A stretch of DNA of 52,686 nt from Saksenaea vasiformis B4078. Its lineage: Eukaryota; Mucoromycota; Mucoromycetes; Mucorales; Saksenaeaceae. Location of the stretch: NCBI GenBank assembly GCA_000697055.1, contig JNDT01001387.1:1-52686 (forward strand). The letters run 5' to 3'. The notes beneath the pieces are model-generated. The model was not told the DNA's origin, did not search any database, and saw only the letters and a program-made list of their open reading frames with translations. Below, piece after piece: positions 11,473 to 23,022 of the stretch (positions are counted from its first letter, which is position 1; every line of letters starts with the position of its first letter). The position numbers and the translations under genes are program-made.

Positions 11473-12958
11473 CTATTCAGCCAAAAGAGCGTCTAGGGTA
11501 GAAATAACCTGGGCAAGGCGACATGAGGACAAGAACAGAAAATGGAACAATAAATAACTTACTGCATGGATGTCAGGCCGCTGCTGAGGGTCTACAACCA
11601 ACATTGATCTAATGCACTCTCGGAAATCTTCGCTATAGGGGTCTTCGGATGGGAATTTAAATTTGCCATTCAATACAGCCAAAGCTAAAGAGCCTCCAAC
11701 TTCATTGATGTTTGCTTCAAAAGGGCTTTGACCATAGGCAGCAGCGTATAGCGTACATCCCAGACTCTGTTTCAAGTAAGAAATTGACTCCGTAGGTCCA
11801 TCCCTTCTGACTTACCCAAATGTCTACTTTCTCATCTAACTCAGTGTCTAATTGGACATCGTATAATTCTGGAGCACGATATGACATGGTTGAATTTTCC
11901 CCCGCAATATCCTACCATACCCATAAGTCAGATTAGTTACATTTCATATTATCTTACTTGTTGTAGTAGTGCATCCGAACGAGTTTTAATGGAGATCCTT
12001 GCTTGCATGATTGATCCGAAATCCATTAATACCGGAGATCTTCCATCGTCCGAGATCAAGATATTTCCAGGTTTCAGATCGCGATGGGCTAATCATAACA
12101 ATAGCCATTCTGATCAGCTTAAAGCAAAAACACACTTTCTTTACCATAAGGCACAATCCGACTTGATTTGTTGCTATCAGTATTCGATCTTTCTTCTTGT
12201 AAGTTTTCGGCAGGATTTGGTATCAAGCTATCCAGACGTTCTACTGATACTGGTGACGCAGTAATCAGATTATCTTCGTACTCTTCTTCTTCCTGAGGGT
12301 TCGTCATAGGGACGTCCGGGAGGGTGTACGTATGCAAAACGCGGACAGCGTAACATACTTTGCGGAACAGTCTCAAAAGGTGTTTTTCTTCGAAGCGCGT
12401 TTTGCTGAGGTTATTCGCATTTATTCTATCTTGTAGATTCCCACACTATACAACAGAAGCAGATTACTACCACTTGTAATGGTGTCAGCCTTCACCTTAC
12501 CTTGTAGAACGGTAGAAAGATGTATACAATCTTGGTCCCATCACGGTCTGTCATGATGGATGTATCCTATCCTATCCGCATTATAAGCGAGTTACAAAAA
12601 AGGTGCAAAAATAATCATTACCAAGACACGAATTATGTTTTCGTGTTGAAACATCCTATACATATCGATCTCTCGCACAGCGTTTGCGACAGCTTCACTT
12701 CCCAACGGACAACGGATTTTCTTAAGTGCAACCAAGCGACCAGTAGATACATCCTGAACAAGATATACAAACGAAAAACCTCTACAGTAATGGCAAGATA
12801 TTTTGTTATAGTTACTGTTCAACGCCAACTCACAGTTACCCTTCTCCAAGAAGCCGAAGTACTTTAAACGTTCTTTTGTTAATTCGTATGGTTGGATTCG
12901 GAAAGCAGCATGATGTCACAGCATAGATGGTATCTCGAAATGTAGCTAAAAGCGACAT
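11473..12958 (-). CDS. STK16/Env7-like serine/threonine kinase, 8 exons
   Basis: Eight exons join in frame to 370 residues: 12958-12840, 12781-12622, 12566-12501, 12445-12145, 12088-11958, 11911-11816, 11766-11563 and 11508-11473. Introns are 46-58 nt. The kinase motifs are complete: glycine loop LGEGGFSFV (38-45), catalytic Lys60, HRDLKPGN (His217, Asp219), DFG (238-240), APE in YRAPELY, and DxWSLG. The N-terminus has a Cys pair (17-18, SCCFPNP) before the domain, matching the palmitoylated N-terminus of NAK-family STK16 and yeast Env7, which act at Golgi or vacuole membranes. An acidic insert of roughly 60 residues (about 150-214) sits just before HRD. Inserts there are known in fungal members. 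Identity is well supported; substrate unknown. Confidence 0.92.
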
Positions 12959-15211
12959 GTTACCAATCCGTTGTATGCAAAGAAGCGAGAAAGGCAAAAG
13001 AGGAGAAAGGCATCTTACGCTTGGCGGAGTGACTGAGTTGATATCGTTGGTTCAGAATTACAAAATGCAGTCCATTCCCAATGGTGCACGTCTTTCCACG
13101 TTACTGTTGATTGGGAATCTCGGCCCCTATCGGATGCATACTGCACTGTGATATTTAGCTAGATCTGGATGCCGATACCAACTGCAACAGCTTTAACACA
13201 GCAGTTCTCACCAAGTTTTCTGTTCGGTCCTTGGGAATTACTACGGACACTCAGAATCTTTCCCTTAGGGACTCTTGTAACGCGTTTTCGCCTGCGGCTG
13301 TGCAAAGGTCGTCCCGAATCTTGATGCAAGTATGATCGTGCTCAAATAAAAGCCACGGCGTGGGTTTCCCTGAAGCCAACGTCAATAAGATGAGTGCCTA
13401 TGAGCTGAGTGTCTTCCTGTTAAGCCCTCATCGAGCGCCTATAGGCAGATATCATCCCGTTCATCTATCTAAGCCTGAACAGTCGATCCACGAAGTCTCA
13501 AACACTAGTTGATATTGCATATGATCAGATTTTATTAGAGAATTCTAAGCTATCTATTCAACAGTTCTCTAAATTATGTTACATGAGCGTCCCTAAGCGG
13601 CAGACGCTGAGTGACCGTAGTAATTCCCCGGTCCTTCGTCTGGCTATTCCCGTCAGGTGAACTCTGCGCTAACCATAGCCCAGAAAGTCCAAATTCTGAT
13701 CTTTCTCATGGATCTAGCTTAAAAGTTATGCGCAGATGTATGCTTCCTCTTGCTACTACCCGTGTTATGCGATCTTGGGTGGGCTAATGCGTCTAGATGG
13801 CACGTGCTCACTTCACCATCGCCCTTCTCAATAAATCCCTCAATTTCACCGTTAGTGATGGTACAATACTTGTGTGGTATCTTTACGTGCAAGTTAAGCT
13901 GGCAACGCGGCAAAGATTACATCTGCACTCTAGTCAGGTACTGCTGTCATGGAAGACAAAACCGGTAGAAAATAGAACAGCGACAGGTGCATTGCGAAGG
14001 ATTGTATTGATGCAGCCTATGAAAAACTGCTGCAGAAATTAAGCGAGCCTGACTATGAGAACACTTGCTCAACTAGCGGACCTTGTATACCATCACAAAT
14101 ATATCTGTTTAAGACAGGAGCAGTGCAGCCTAAACAAATATATAAAAGGCGTGAACGATCCTGTGTGAATAAACCAACATTTTTAGTGGACGTCTATGCG
14201 AGCAGAGCCGAAGGAAAAAGGGTTGTTTTCCGTTTAACCATCCATTTGGAACCTACGAAAGAATAACCTAAAACTGAGGTAGAATCATACAAAAAATCCG
14301 GGTGTAAACTAACGCGGAAAGAAGATAAATGGCGCGAATTATATTTAAATCGTGCTATCTTGTATTCAAACTTTTATTTACAAACGTGCGAATACATTAT
14401 ATTGCAGCAGATCCACCGTGTATTGTCATTCTACATGTAGCTTGCCTTTGATTGTAGTTTATTTTTGAAGAAAAACAGGTTATCGGCAATATCATTGATT
14501 TTTCATGCACGGAGATGTTTTGAATGGTCATATTCGATGAATCAGCCGTTAGTTTGGATCCTTAATCGTGAGAAGAAGCTGTTTTAAAAAATGGATAATC
14601 GACTAACGGTAAGCGCTTATCGTTGCAGCATATGTAACAACTCCTTTTGATATGTGCAGCCTACAGTACACTCCCCATAAAACAGGTAAAGAAAATTGTT
14701 GGCAGTCAGCTGTGCTAGGTGTGGCGACAAGGCAACAATAATACGCAACCAATTTAAAGAATAAAAAATGGCCAACTCAAAACCTTGCATTATTTCTATT
14801 TGTTATTACTGCAAAAGATGTATTATACCTAATATCCGCAGCGATCCTTCAACTATGTCAGTGGGCATGTTTATGAGATGTTTTTCTATTTGGTTACCCA
14901 CGAGAGGTCCGCTTGTTGTGTTATATCTATTAACCGGATATTTCTTTCCGTTTTCCTCTGTCTCCTCTCTAAAGAAAGATCTAGTAAGTGCCTTAATTTT
15001 GTACATACAAGAGTCTTATTTGCTTTGCCATGTTTAGCCATATTATCGTCTGCTATAGCCATAGACGTCCCCTTCTATGTGCCAAGATATAGGCTTCTGA
15101 GAAATCCAATTCACTTCACCCTTTGCATATAATCTAGACAGTGTGTGGAGGAGTTACATTGGATCAGGTCTTTGAGCGAGCGCTGCCACGTCAACCTTGT
15201 TTCTTCTAAGT
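12959..15211. other. Gene-poor region with relics
   Basis: No intact gene. It contains the inverted repeat pair at 13201-13668. Around 13719-13913 (minus) there is a 64-codon coding-like island. Another repeat-like TATAAAA...AATAAA block lies near 14138-14180. Confidence 0.5.
13201..13668. mobile_element. MITE-like element with ~85-bp imperfect inverted ends
   Basis: The reverse complement of 13201-13283 aligns with 13579-13668. The core CTGAGTG[T/A]CCGTAGTAATTCCC matches 21 of 22 (13233-13254 against 13607-13628), and GTTACA.GAG.GTCCCTAAG is shared outside it. About 300 bp lie between the arms with no transposase frame. Size and structure suggest a non-autonomous DNA element or a hairpin-forming repeat. 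Target-site duplications were not identified. Confidence 0.5.
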
Positions 15212-16640
15212 TCAATTCCCATCTCTCATCGCAATATGCCGACAGGAGCTGAATATATAGATCATCAATTCAAGGTAAAAATCACGTCTCTGGAAGTAGT
15301 AAACGTATATCTGGTTACGATTAATTATACTTATAGGTGTAGGTAGCTGCATGCTTGAATAAATCTCGTCCAACCGACGCTCAGTGACTGACGTATCAAT
15401 GGTGAAACCAGAGACTTGGTGAAAATCTGCGTCACTTAGTGACGTAAAATATCTGAATAATGAAATGGTTTTCATAATCAATGACAGAACAGCTTACATA
15501 TGTTATGTATTCCGCTGGTCGCAATTAGGAGGTCCTGCTGCAATTGCTACTTTGGGACAACGTCCGAGCAGGCCTTCTCACTAGATCTCCTTTTCCTCGA
15601 TTCTAGGAATTCTGCAGTAACCCCCAAGTTGCTACTGTACCCCGGTGAAGCCTAATTTTGGCGCCAATAAGATACATCAGAAGACCTGTTTCTTTGCACG
15701 AGATGACATTGATTTTATCCGATTCCATGTCTATGAGATCTCTAGCCATATAAAATGCAAAAGGGTGTAGGTTTTGTTTGCAAAGAGCCTTGTAGAGGAA
15801 TATCCAAGAAGGCTATGAAAACAAACGTAGATACAAGTAGAAGTTTGACCAAATGGTTTGGATCTAATGTAGTGACACAAAGGGCCTGATGTAGAAAGCA
15901 CTAAAATTATGGCTTGTGCGGCAGAAATAGCGAACAATGATCACGGATTACGTGATTAAAGCAGTTCTATTCCGGGGAGATCGATGGTACAGATATCTTT
16001 GTACCAGTTTCCTTTCACAGCCAAACTTGCATGTTCTGGTTGTGCATGAGATCCAGCCTCCGCAATGTCGGAGATTTCAATATCACCAAGGCGGAGGAGG
16101 CTAGTCTCTGTACTTAAAGTTAATCCATATCTACACTATGTTGCTACTTAATGCAAATACCACCAAATTAGTCTTTATCTTGATGTACATAACAAATAGA
16201 CTGAAATATAGGCAAGGTTTATCCGAACATATCGGCTAGGTATATGTGCTGTGCAACTAGTATCATCAGACGACAACAGATAAAAGCCTGCCGTCTGCTA
16301 TTATTCATGCGGAGTAATGGAAAAAAGTATTGGCGCTACTGTTCTCCCTAATCAATTCTCACGGTACACGATTTTCCGTTATAATTCTGCATCAGTCCAT
16401 TGCGCGTACTGTATCCTTGAATCTTGCACGGAAAAGTAAATCTTTGTGTATCTACTCGAAATGCAATAAGCTGCTTCATCATGATATGGTTCCAATCCCC
16501 AATTAGAAAGTATGTATCTGATAAAGGATGAGATGGGTATTTACAAGAAATGCCGATCCTTTTCAGTCTTCCCTTTTTGTCTCTGTCTCTCAAAAAACAT
16601 CTCCGTTAATAAAGTCAATTCAACATCTACTCAGGATTAT
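15212..16640 (-). pseudogene. Decayed multi-segment coding relic, family unknown
   Basis: On the minus strand several stretches read as convincing protein but are separated by stops or frame changes. One is near 16620-16390 (a segment ending IQYAQWTDAEL). Another is about 16103-15960, containing GNWYKDICTIDLPGIELL. A third is about 15770-15610, containing DKINVISCKETGLLMYL. A fourth is about 15481-15335, containing TIDTSVTERRLDEIYSSM. Some junctions have intron-like GTAAAT...CAG, but I could not join them into one frame. Either an old pseudogene or a highly spliced gene. No family recognised. Confidence 0.35.
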
Positions 16641-19313
16641 TTACATACTTTTGTCTATCGTTCAGCCTGCACGACTTTTGTTGCGAGTTGTCTCAGATAT
16701 GATGTTTCTCAAAACCTATCACCTAAGTAGGTATATGTAGTTATTTGCTTTCTGCATTAGAACACCAGAAGCTATATCGCTTCAAGACCTCTGAAGCGCG
16801 TATCGGCTAATCAATGGCTTGTGCTGCCAGGACTTCCTTGTGTCGCTGGAGAAATTATATTCGATAAACAGTAAATGATTCCCGTACAAATTGATAGATT
16901 ACAAAAGGAAGCAATTTATGCATAATAATAGCATCATTACAGAGTGCACACTATAATACATTAGTTCCCAGTCCATCGTTAACAATCTATCATCAACAAA
17001 CACGCACGAATAGTATCAGGACTGGCATAGAGTATCTTATTGCCAGACGAACCGAAGACGCATTATAGAAATTTTTAGCGATATGTACCATAATTTCACC
17101 TACTCATGGACCACAGTGCTGGGACTGTACCTGCAGCCAATCTAAACAAGTATGAACATTACTAATCAGGGGCTGCCTGCCTCGACCGGGTAAAACTATC
17201 AGAAGACTACTTCATTGCTATTTATAGAAGACGTGCAGTCCGCGCAGCACATAAGCGGTTGAAACTAACCTTGCACAGGTCCGTTCCACGACAAGGGTGA
17301 CATAAACCATCGCAAGGGTATCATTTCATTTATAGAATGGGAGCAATTTATATATATACATATATATCAGTTCCGTTACACGGCTTGCACGCTCGAGCAA
17401 TAATCGCCAGCGTTGTATCGGCAGCGACGTAGACGCAAATCATTTAACTCAGCTTTAGGTGCCGCTGTGAAAAGTTGCGCTTTGACCATAAGCATTTTAA
17501 CTTCACACAAAGATCAACCTGCTTCGGAACGTTTTCAATCGGACTACGGTAAGAACCGTTTGCTATTGTCATTTTATCATCCAACTTTCTATTCCTTCGC
17601 AATGTAGATAGAGATATGTGGTTCTGAGCGACTGGCCGTACATGTCAGACGGTGCATGATGCTCGAGGACGGACCTCTTCGCTGTTGTACCTTGAAAGGA
17701 CTTCGAATCCATGAATAGTCGATTATATATACGTATCCCTATCTTTAGTCCTGTAACCTGAGACGTTGTTTGGTACGTGACACAGACACTGGAAGTGCGC
17801 AGTAGCTACAAAATAATACAAGATAGCCGGATCAAAGTTACGCTTTCCCAAAGAACATGCTCTGATAGTCATCCTAGGAGAAAAGTAGAAAGTGGAAAAT
17901 AAAAGATAACGTGATGCAATTTACCTCTGTGCATGTCGAGTTCGCTTCGTAAGACCTGAGGATAGTATATTATCTCTTTCAACACCAAGAAAAATCCAAA
18001 TAATGGTACAGAGAAGCGCAGGGCGTGGGTGGTTCCGACCACAATGTCTTACGCGTCGTTGAAATAAAGTTGCGCCTTTTGCTTGTTGACGTGGTGGCAA
18101 ATTCTTAAAATATCGAGGTAAACAAAAATAAGCAATGACTTTTTGGAGGACGCAGATCTCCTTCTAGGGAGCATAAGAATAGGGGAAGGACGGATACTCA
18201 AGAATGAAAGAAAAACTCGAGCACATACGACAGATAACGGCTCTGAGCTTCAGAGCAAGTAGAAAACGGCAGGCGAATATAAAAAGAAGTGTGATCATCG
18301 TTACTGGATTATTCACAAACATTAGATTTACGATTTCGACTAACTAATCAAATTTGTACAAATGATGTTTAGTCTACGTGTACCCATTCCACTAAGTTCT
18401 AAATACAAACAGAAAACTGAGCACAATTAGAATGTCGTTAGAGAACGGAAAAGGGTGGGAAGAAAGAGTACAATAAACAAGGTAGGAGGCACTTCGCTTA
18501 TTAAAATACAAGTAGAAATGTTATATGTCCTTATTACGTAACCGCCAATCTTGGCTGGAAATTTGTATCTGAAAACTGAAGAGATAACGGTAAGAGCAGC
18601 AAATGACCGTAAAAGTCACCTGCATCAATTTCTCCCTTCGAGCGGTAGCTTTTGACAGGGCTATTGTTACCGGAGGTAGTTAATGCCGTAATTGACGAGA
18701 ACATAGTAATTAGTCTACAAAAAATTAAATAGGCGTTCCCCCTGATAAAAAAGAGCTATATCATCCTTGTCAAACAGACATTGATCTGAGGCGTTGACAT
18801 GGAGGCCTAAATACAGGATTCTCCGTTTGCCACCGAAGGGCGTGGACTTTTCGTTGGGGGAAGGTGGGGGGAGGGGCTAAAATAGTAGTAGTAGTAGTTG
18901 TTGTTATCCGGCACAGCATTGAGAGTTCAACTAGCTTTGTTGTTCATCTAAATCGCAGAGAGTTCCATGGTATTGGTGCGTGTTTGATAGTTCAAAATAG
19001 GGATCAATTGACGCAAACAGGAAACTACAGAAACGTGGATTTCTAAAGAAATGTGAATAAAGAGGATTCAAGGAGTTCCTGGATATGACGAAAAAAAGCT
19101 AGCAACAAGGAGGTTGTCTTTAAAGATGTGTAGCCACGTCAAACACGTATCTTTAAACAGGATTCGCCGATCATGCTTTTTTTTTTTGCTCCCCCCAACA
19201 ACCCCTTTGCTGCATGTAAATTCGAAACTTGGAAAGCATCAAGGACGTCAATTTTTTTGTCTTGCAAAAGTGGCTGAATGTATGTCTGAAGAATAGGAGT
19301 GTGACTAAAACTG
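16641..19313. other. Gene-poor region
   Basis: No supported gene. There is a short TATATATACATATATAT microsatellite at about 17350 and some weak coding-like patches (for example 17410-17530, plus) broken by stops. Nothing else identified. Confidence 0.55.
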
Positions 19314-19324
19314 TATATAATAAT
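19314..19324 (+). promoter_or_regulatory. TATA-like box upstream of His-rich gene
   Basis: TATATAATAAT lies 90 nt before the ATG at 19404. It is followed by a long C/T-rich tract (about 19327-19400), a common fungal transcription-start context. Confidence 0.45.
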
Positions 19325-19403
19325 ACCTTTCTCGTCTTGCTCTTCTTCAAAAGCTTCTCGCACCCGATCTGATCTCTTCGTCTCTTTTTTCTCACTTCAA
19401 CTT

Positions 19404-21281
19404 TTGATGGGATTTTTGCGATTCTTGAAGAAAAGGAAAGAACAAAAGGTCAAGTCGTCATTATCACCACCTGACGAAAAACAGCCGAGACGTCCTCGCA
19501 ACCAGCAAGATGCTTCTACGTCGTTTTCCGAGTCTGTGATTAGATCGCCTATTGCAGACTCCTTTATGAACGCTGGCAGTATAATCGAGATCGAACAGCG
19601 AAATAGCAGTTTGATGGATGACATTTTTAAAGAGTTACCTTCTCACAATCCAACACTATCCATGCCAGTGCATATATCTCGTGGTGATACGAGTTGTGAT
19701 CCTGTTGTACTGAATTCATCACAACCCGCACGCCACAATTCTGCCCTAAAGAAGCGCGAGCACCCTGCATCAAGGCAACCTTCGGAGTCTGTGGATTTGG
19801 AATCCACAACGCTCAACACGGCCAAGTCAACCACCCCTGCCCCTACCACAATCTCATTCAAGGCAGCAAGCGTGAAATCCTCAGCAAACAAAACGCCAAC
19901 CAGATATCCACACGGTCCTGCATCTGATTCGGACCGCTCTGAATCGGATCGCTCTGATTCGAGTACATCCTTACTATCGACACCCGACCCATCCAGACCG
20001 CAGCAGAAATCGACTGCACCGCCACCACCGGATCTGCTGATGGCTCGGATGAAAGAACGTCATCGTCAAGAGTGCCGTCGATCATTGCAGTGCACTACAC
20101 CAAGGGCATCATCACCAACCCCCTTGCTCACAAATCAGTACCGCGCGTCACCATCAATGCACAGCTTACACCCAATGGATTCACCGCCACATATCATGAT
20201 GCAGCCTTCTTTTTCTTCTCACTCGCTTGTACCCAACCATCTCGTGCGATCCACATCTGCCGTTACAGATCTTTATCGTTACAATGGTATTCCTCCCATG
20301 CCGGAGAATCCCGCGCGACAAACTCCTGCTGTTCCGCTTGTGCATCCTACACCTGAACCCAAGTTAGCTCACAGTACGTCGTATCATTATGGACTTCGTT
20401 CCTATCCACCGCCGCCGCCTCCTATTACTGCACTCGCATCTGCTGTTGCTGCTGTTCCTCCTATTCCTCCGTTGTCATCGCCGCCAAAAGAAAACTCAAT
20501 GGAAAAGTCAAATGAGTCAGGAAAACAATCACGCCAGCAGTACCAACCACAGCTCACCCCACCCACTCCACCGCCTGAACCAAAATTGGATACCTCGTTA
20601 CCTCTGACGAAGCCAAACAGTGGACGGGACACAGCTTTCCAACTTCCTTTAAAGTTAAGAACAGAGCTTAGCTCGATGCGCCTTCGGAGGTCACAGTATT
20701 CAGTTCCTAACCTGCGAACGCTGATCGAGGAGAGCTCCCCTGTACTTCAAGAGCTGCCAATTCCAAAGCCTCCAGAGCCCTCTCCCACAACGACGATAGC
20801 AGAGAGTGAAAGTGAGACCAAGGAAATGGAGCATGAATCCATACCAAACAATGGATGTAAAAATCAGCAAAACAACTGCTGCGAGAAAGACGGAAGTTGT
20901 CGTGCACAGAGAATGCAATCATGTCCGTTTACTATTACTCGAGTTTGTCATCACAAACATAGTGCTAAAGTCCACCCTCATCCACATCACCACCATCACT
21001 GTCACCACCACCACCACTGCCACTCTCAGCAACGACAGCATTCAGGCTCAAACCATCATATGCAAAAGTCCATGTCGTTCATGAGCATTCCAGATTCCGT
21101 TGCCAAAGATTCAACGCAGGCGTCGCAAGCGGAATCTAAACCACGTCCAGTGAAGCACAGAAACTCAATGCAACAGCACCATCATTATTATCACCATTAT
21201 TATCACCATCACTATCACTGTGATACTCAATCTCAACATAATCATGTCCCGACTACGTGTGTTCATCAATCTCAAGCCTAG
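19404..21281 (+). CDS. Disordered Pro/Ser-rich protein with His-rich tail
   Basis: A single 625-codon exon; a second Met two codons in (MGFLRFLKKRK) may be the true start. The N-terminal 16 residues form a hydrophobic-basic amphipathic segment suited to membrane contact. The body is low-complexity: Ser/Asp/Glu repeats near 170-195, then proline-rich stretches with PPPPP and many PxxP motifs (about 260-420), as in SH3/WW ligands. The tail has two His clusters, residues about 514-553 (with interspersed Cys) and about 592-610 (alternating HH/YY). These could bind Zn, Ni or Cu ions. No globular domain was recognised. It is convergent with the methyltransferase gene. Possibly a cytoskeletal or polarity adaptor, but the function is unknown. 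Confidence 0.8.
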   Translation: MMGFLRFLKKRKEQKVKSSLSPPDEKQPRRPRNQQDASTSFSESVIRSPIADSFMNAGSIIEIEQRNSSLMDDIFKELPSHNPTLSMPVHISRGDTSCDPVVLNSSQPARHNSALKKREHPASRQPSESVDLESTTLNTAKSTTPAPTTISFKAASVKSSANKTPTRYPHGPASDSDRSESDRSDSSTSLLSTPDPSRPQQKSTAPPPPDLLMARMKERHRQECRRSLQCTTPRASSPTPLLTNQYRASPSMHSLHPMDSPPHIMMQPSFSSHSLVPNHLVRSTSAVTDLYRYNGIPPMPENPARQTPAVPLVHPTPEPKLAHSTSYHYGLRSYPPPPPPITALASAVAAVPPIPPLSSPPKENSMEKSNESGKQSRQQYQPQLTPPTPPPEPKLDTSLPLTKPNSGRDTAFQLPLKLRTELSSMRLRRSQYSVPNLRTLIEESSPVLQELPIPKPPEPSPTTTIAESESETKEMEHESIPNNGCKNQQNNCCEKDGSCRAQRMQSCPFTITRVCHHKHSAKVHPHPHHHHHCHHHHHCHSQQRQHSGSNHHMQKSMSFMSIPDSVAKDSTQASQAESKPRPVKHRNSMQQHHHYYHHYYHHHYHCDTQSQHNHVPTTCVHQSQA

Positions 21282-21448
21282 GATGCGTCGTCATTCACTA
21301 GCCTGTTTCTCTCCAATCTTTTTTTTTTTTTTTTTTTGTTTGTACCATGCTAATTACGGAAAGAATCAATATAACAAATCATTAATCAATCTGAACTGCT
21401 TAATGAAAAACGTAGTATGTTCATCAAATGAATGACGATCTATTCTTT

Positions 21449-23022
21449 TTAAGTGATCAATAGCTTCATATTCCCATGAAACGCAAGCATCGGGTTTTCT
21501 CCATTACGAGTTGTTGTACGTTCTATGTCGCCATAACGTTCGCAAAAGTCGCGATGTGTTATAACCTTGACGCTTCTATTATTGCCTGCTCTAGTGCTTC
21601 GGCATATCAACAGGTATATCTCTCGCAAAAGCTCGAAGTTCGTTGGGAAATAAATGTCGTAGCATCCTGGCTGCACGACGTAAGTCGCGCATGACATCAT
21701 GGCACCTTTGTATCGGATCTGCACCATTGGTGCATCCACACCATCAATCGCGTCTGGCAACGACGTAGCACCAGATAAGACCAGGCGATGGTTTGGGAAG
21801 TACTCTTTCAAAATATTGAGTAATGAAAACAGCTTGGTGGGTATATACTCTGGTCGGGTCAGACTAGATCCCATCTGCAGTGGTCGAAGTAGCCTATGCC
21901 ATAAACGACTTGACAAGACAGGACTGCGGTAATGCGTATGTTTGCGTGCCGCAAGGTACTTGGAAATCAAGGCGTCGTCGCCCACTTTTTCGTACAGTTC
22001 CGTGTAATTTCCTTTGTCGTCGATGCTTACTAAACCTTGATAAGGTTGCAAGGTCTCCTGGTCGTAGCGAATCAGGTCATGCGCCAAAGTAGCCTAAAGA
22101 AAGAATCATACCCCTTTGTGTAAAACAAGAAGTAAACAAATAAGCGGTACTTACGGCAACGCCCATTCCGAGAAAAAAACAGTGGTCAGGAACATATGTG
22201 TCCCAATCAAATATATCCTTGTTGACGATCTTAACACAGCTGTGCTGATGTCTACTAAGATGTCTGGCCTGATAATCAGCCAGCATACCTGACGTTTCGA
22301 TGATATTGTATTGCGTACGTTTATAGACGGAAGGCTCGTACGCTTTAAGATAATCCAGGATGTTCCTCATTAACGTGCCATTACCAGCACCTATTTCGTA
22401 GATGATCAAATCTTTGTGCGGATAGAGGTTCAGTTTGTATTCGGCCACCAAATATTTTGCGATCGCATAGCCGTACCACGGCTAAAAAGAGAAGAATACC
22501 CACAGAAGAAAAGGTCCGCCATCAGAGCTAGCGTTTTCACATCAATCCCTCCTTTCCTGCTATCCTTTTTACCTTGAATAACTCGGTCGGCACACGCCAA
22601 ATCCGATATGCTATAGCATTCTGCATGCCTTTATACGTATGTCCCAATTGCTTTAGAAAGTCAAGTTGGCTATACATCTCAGTGAAGTCCATATCCTCCG
22701 TTTGTGAGGGTAAGATCGTTTGCTTAGAGAAATAGCCATAATGAGGATGATTTAGAGAGTTGTCGATGAAATCCCGAACAAGCATCTTAGCGCTTGTTGG
22801 GATATTTGGTGAACTCGCCGTCTCCTTTGCAGTCTTGCGAACATGAGAATGATGCGGCACATCCTCAGATGGAGAGAAAAAAGGTGTAAAGAATCCAGCC
22901 CGATAATCTAACTTGGCTGGCGAATATGTTCCTGCGCAACTAAAAAGGGACCTGCAAGTTGATGCTGCATGAACGTGAAGACGTAGATGACGGACGAAAG
23001 GTTGCTGTACGTGATACATCAA
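21449..23022 (-). CDS. Mitochondrial MidA/NDUFAF7-like methyltransferase, 3 exons
   Basis: Exons 23022-22573, 22481-22155 and 22093-21449 give 473 residues; introns are 91 and 61 nt. Residues 1-30 are rich in Arg/His/Ser with no acidic residue, a mitochondrial presequence type. Residues about 70-160 carry the entry motif of the family (NHPHYGYFSK, then PWYGYAIAKY at 151). The SAM-binding glycine motif YEIGAGNGT is at 178-186. Known for the family (PF02636): NDUFAF7 methylates an arginine of a complex I subunit during assembly. The acidic segment usually found after the third strand reads FLGMGVA/ATLAHD here, without the expected acidic pair, so this may be a divergent paralogue. Fold well supported; activity inferred. 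Confidence 0.82.

Noticed and set aside
12592..12849. Open frame starting MEKGNCELALNS as the kinase N-terminus
   Set aside because: It reads through the 58-nt intron 12839-12782. Splicing it restores LGEGGFSFV, and the true start lies at 12958.
20402..20632. Minus-strand Gly-rich frame ending in poly-Gly
   Set aside because: Antisense shadow of the poly-Pro stretch in the 625-residue protein.
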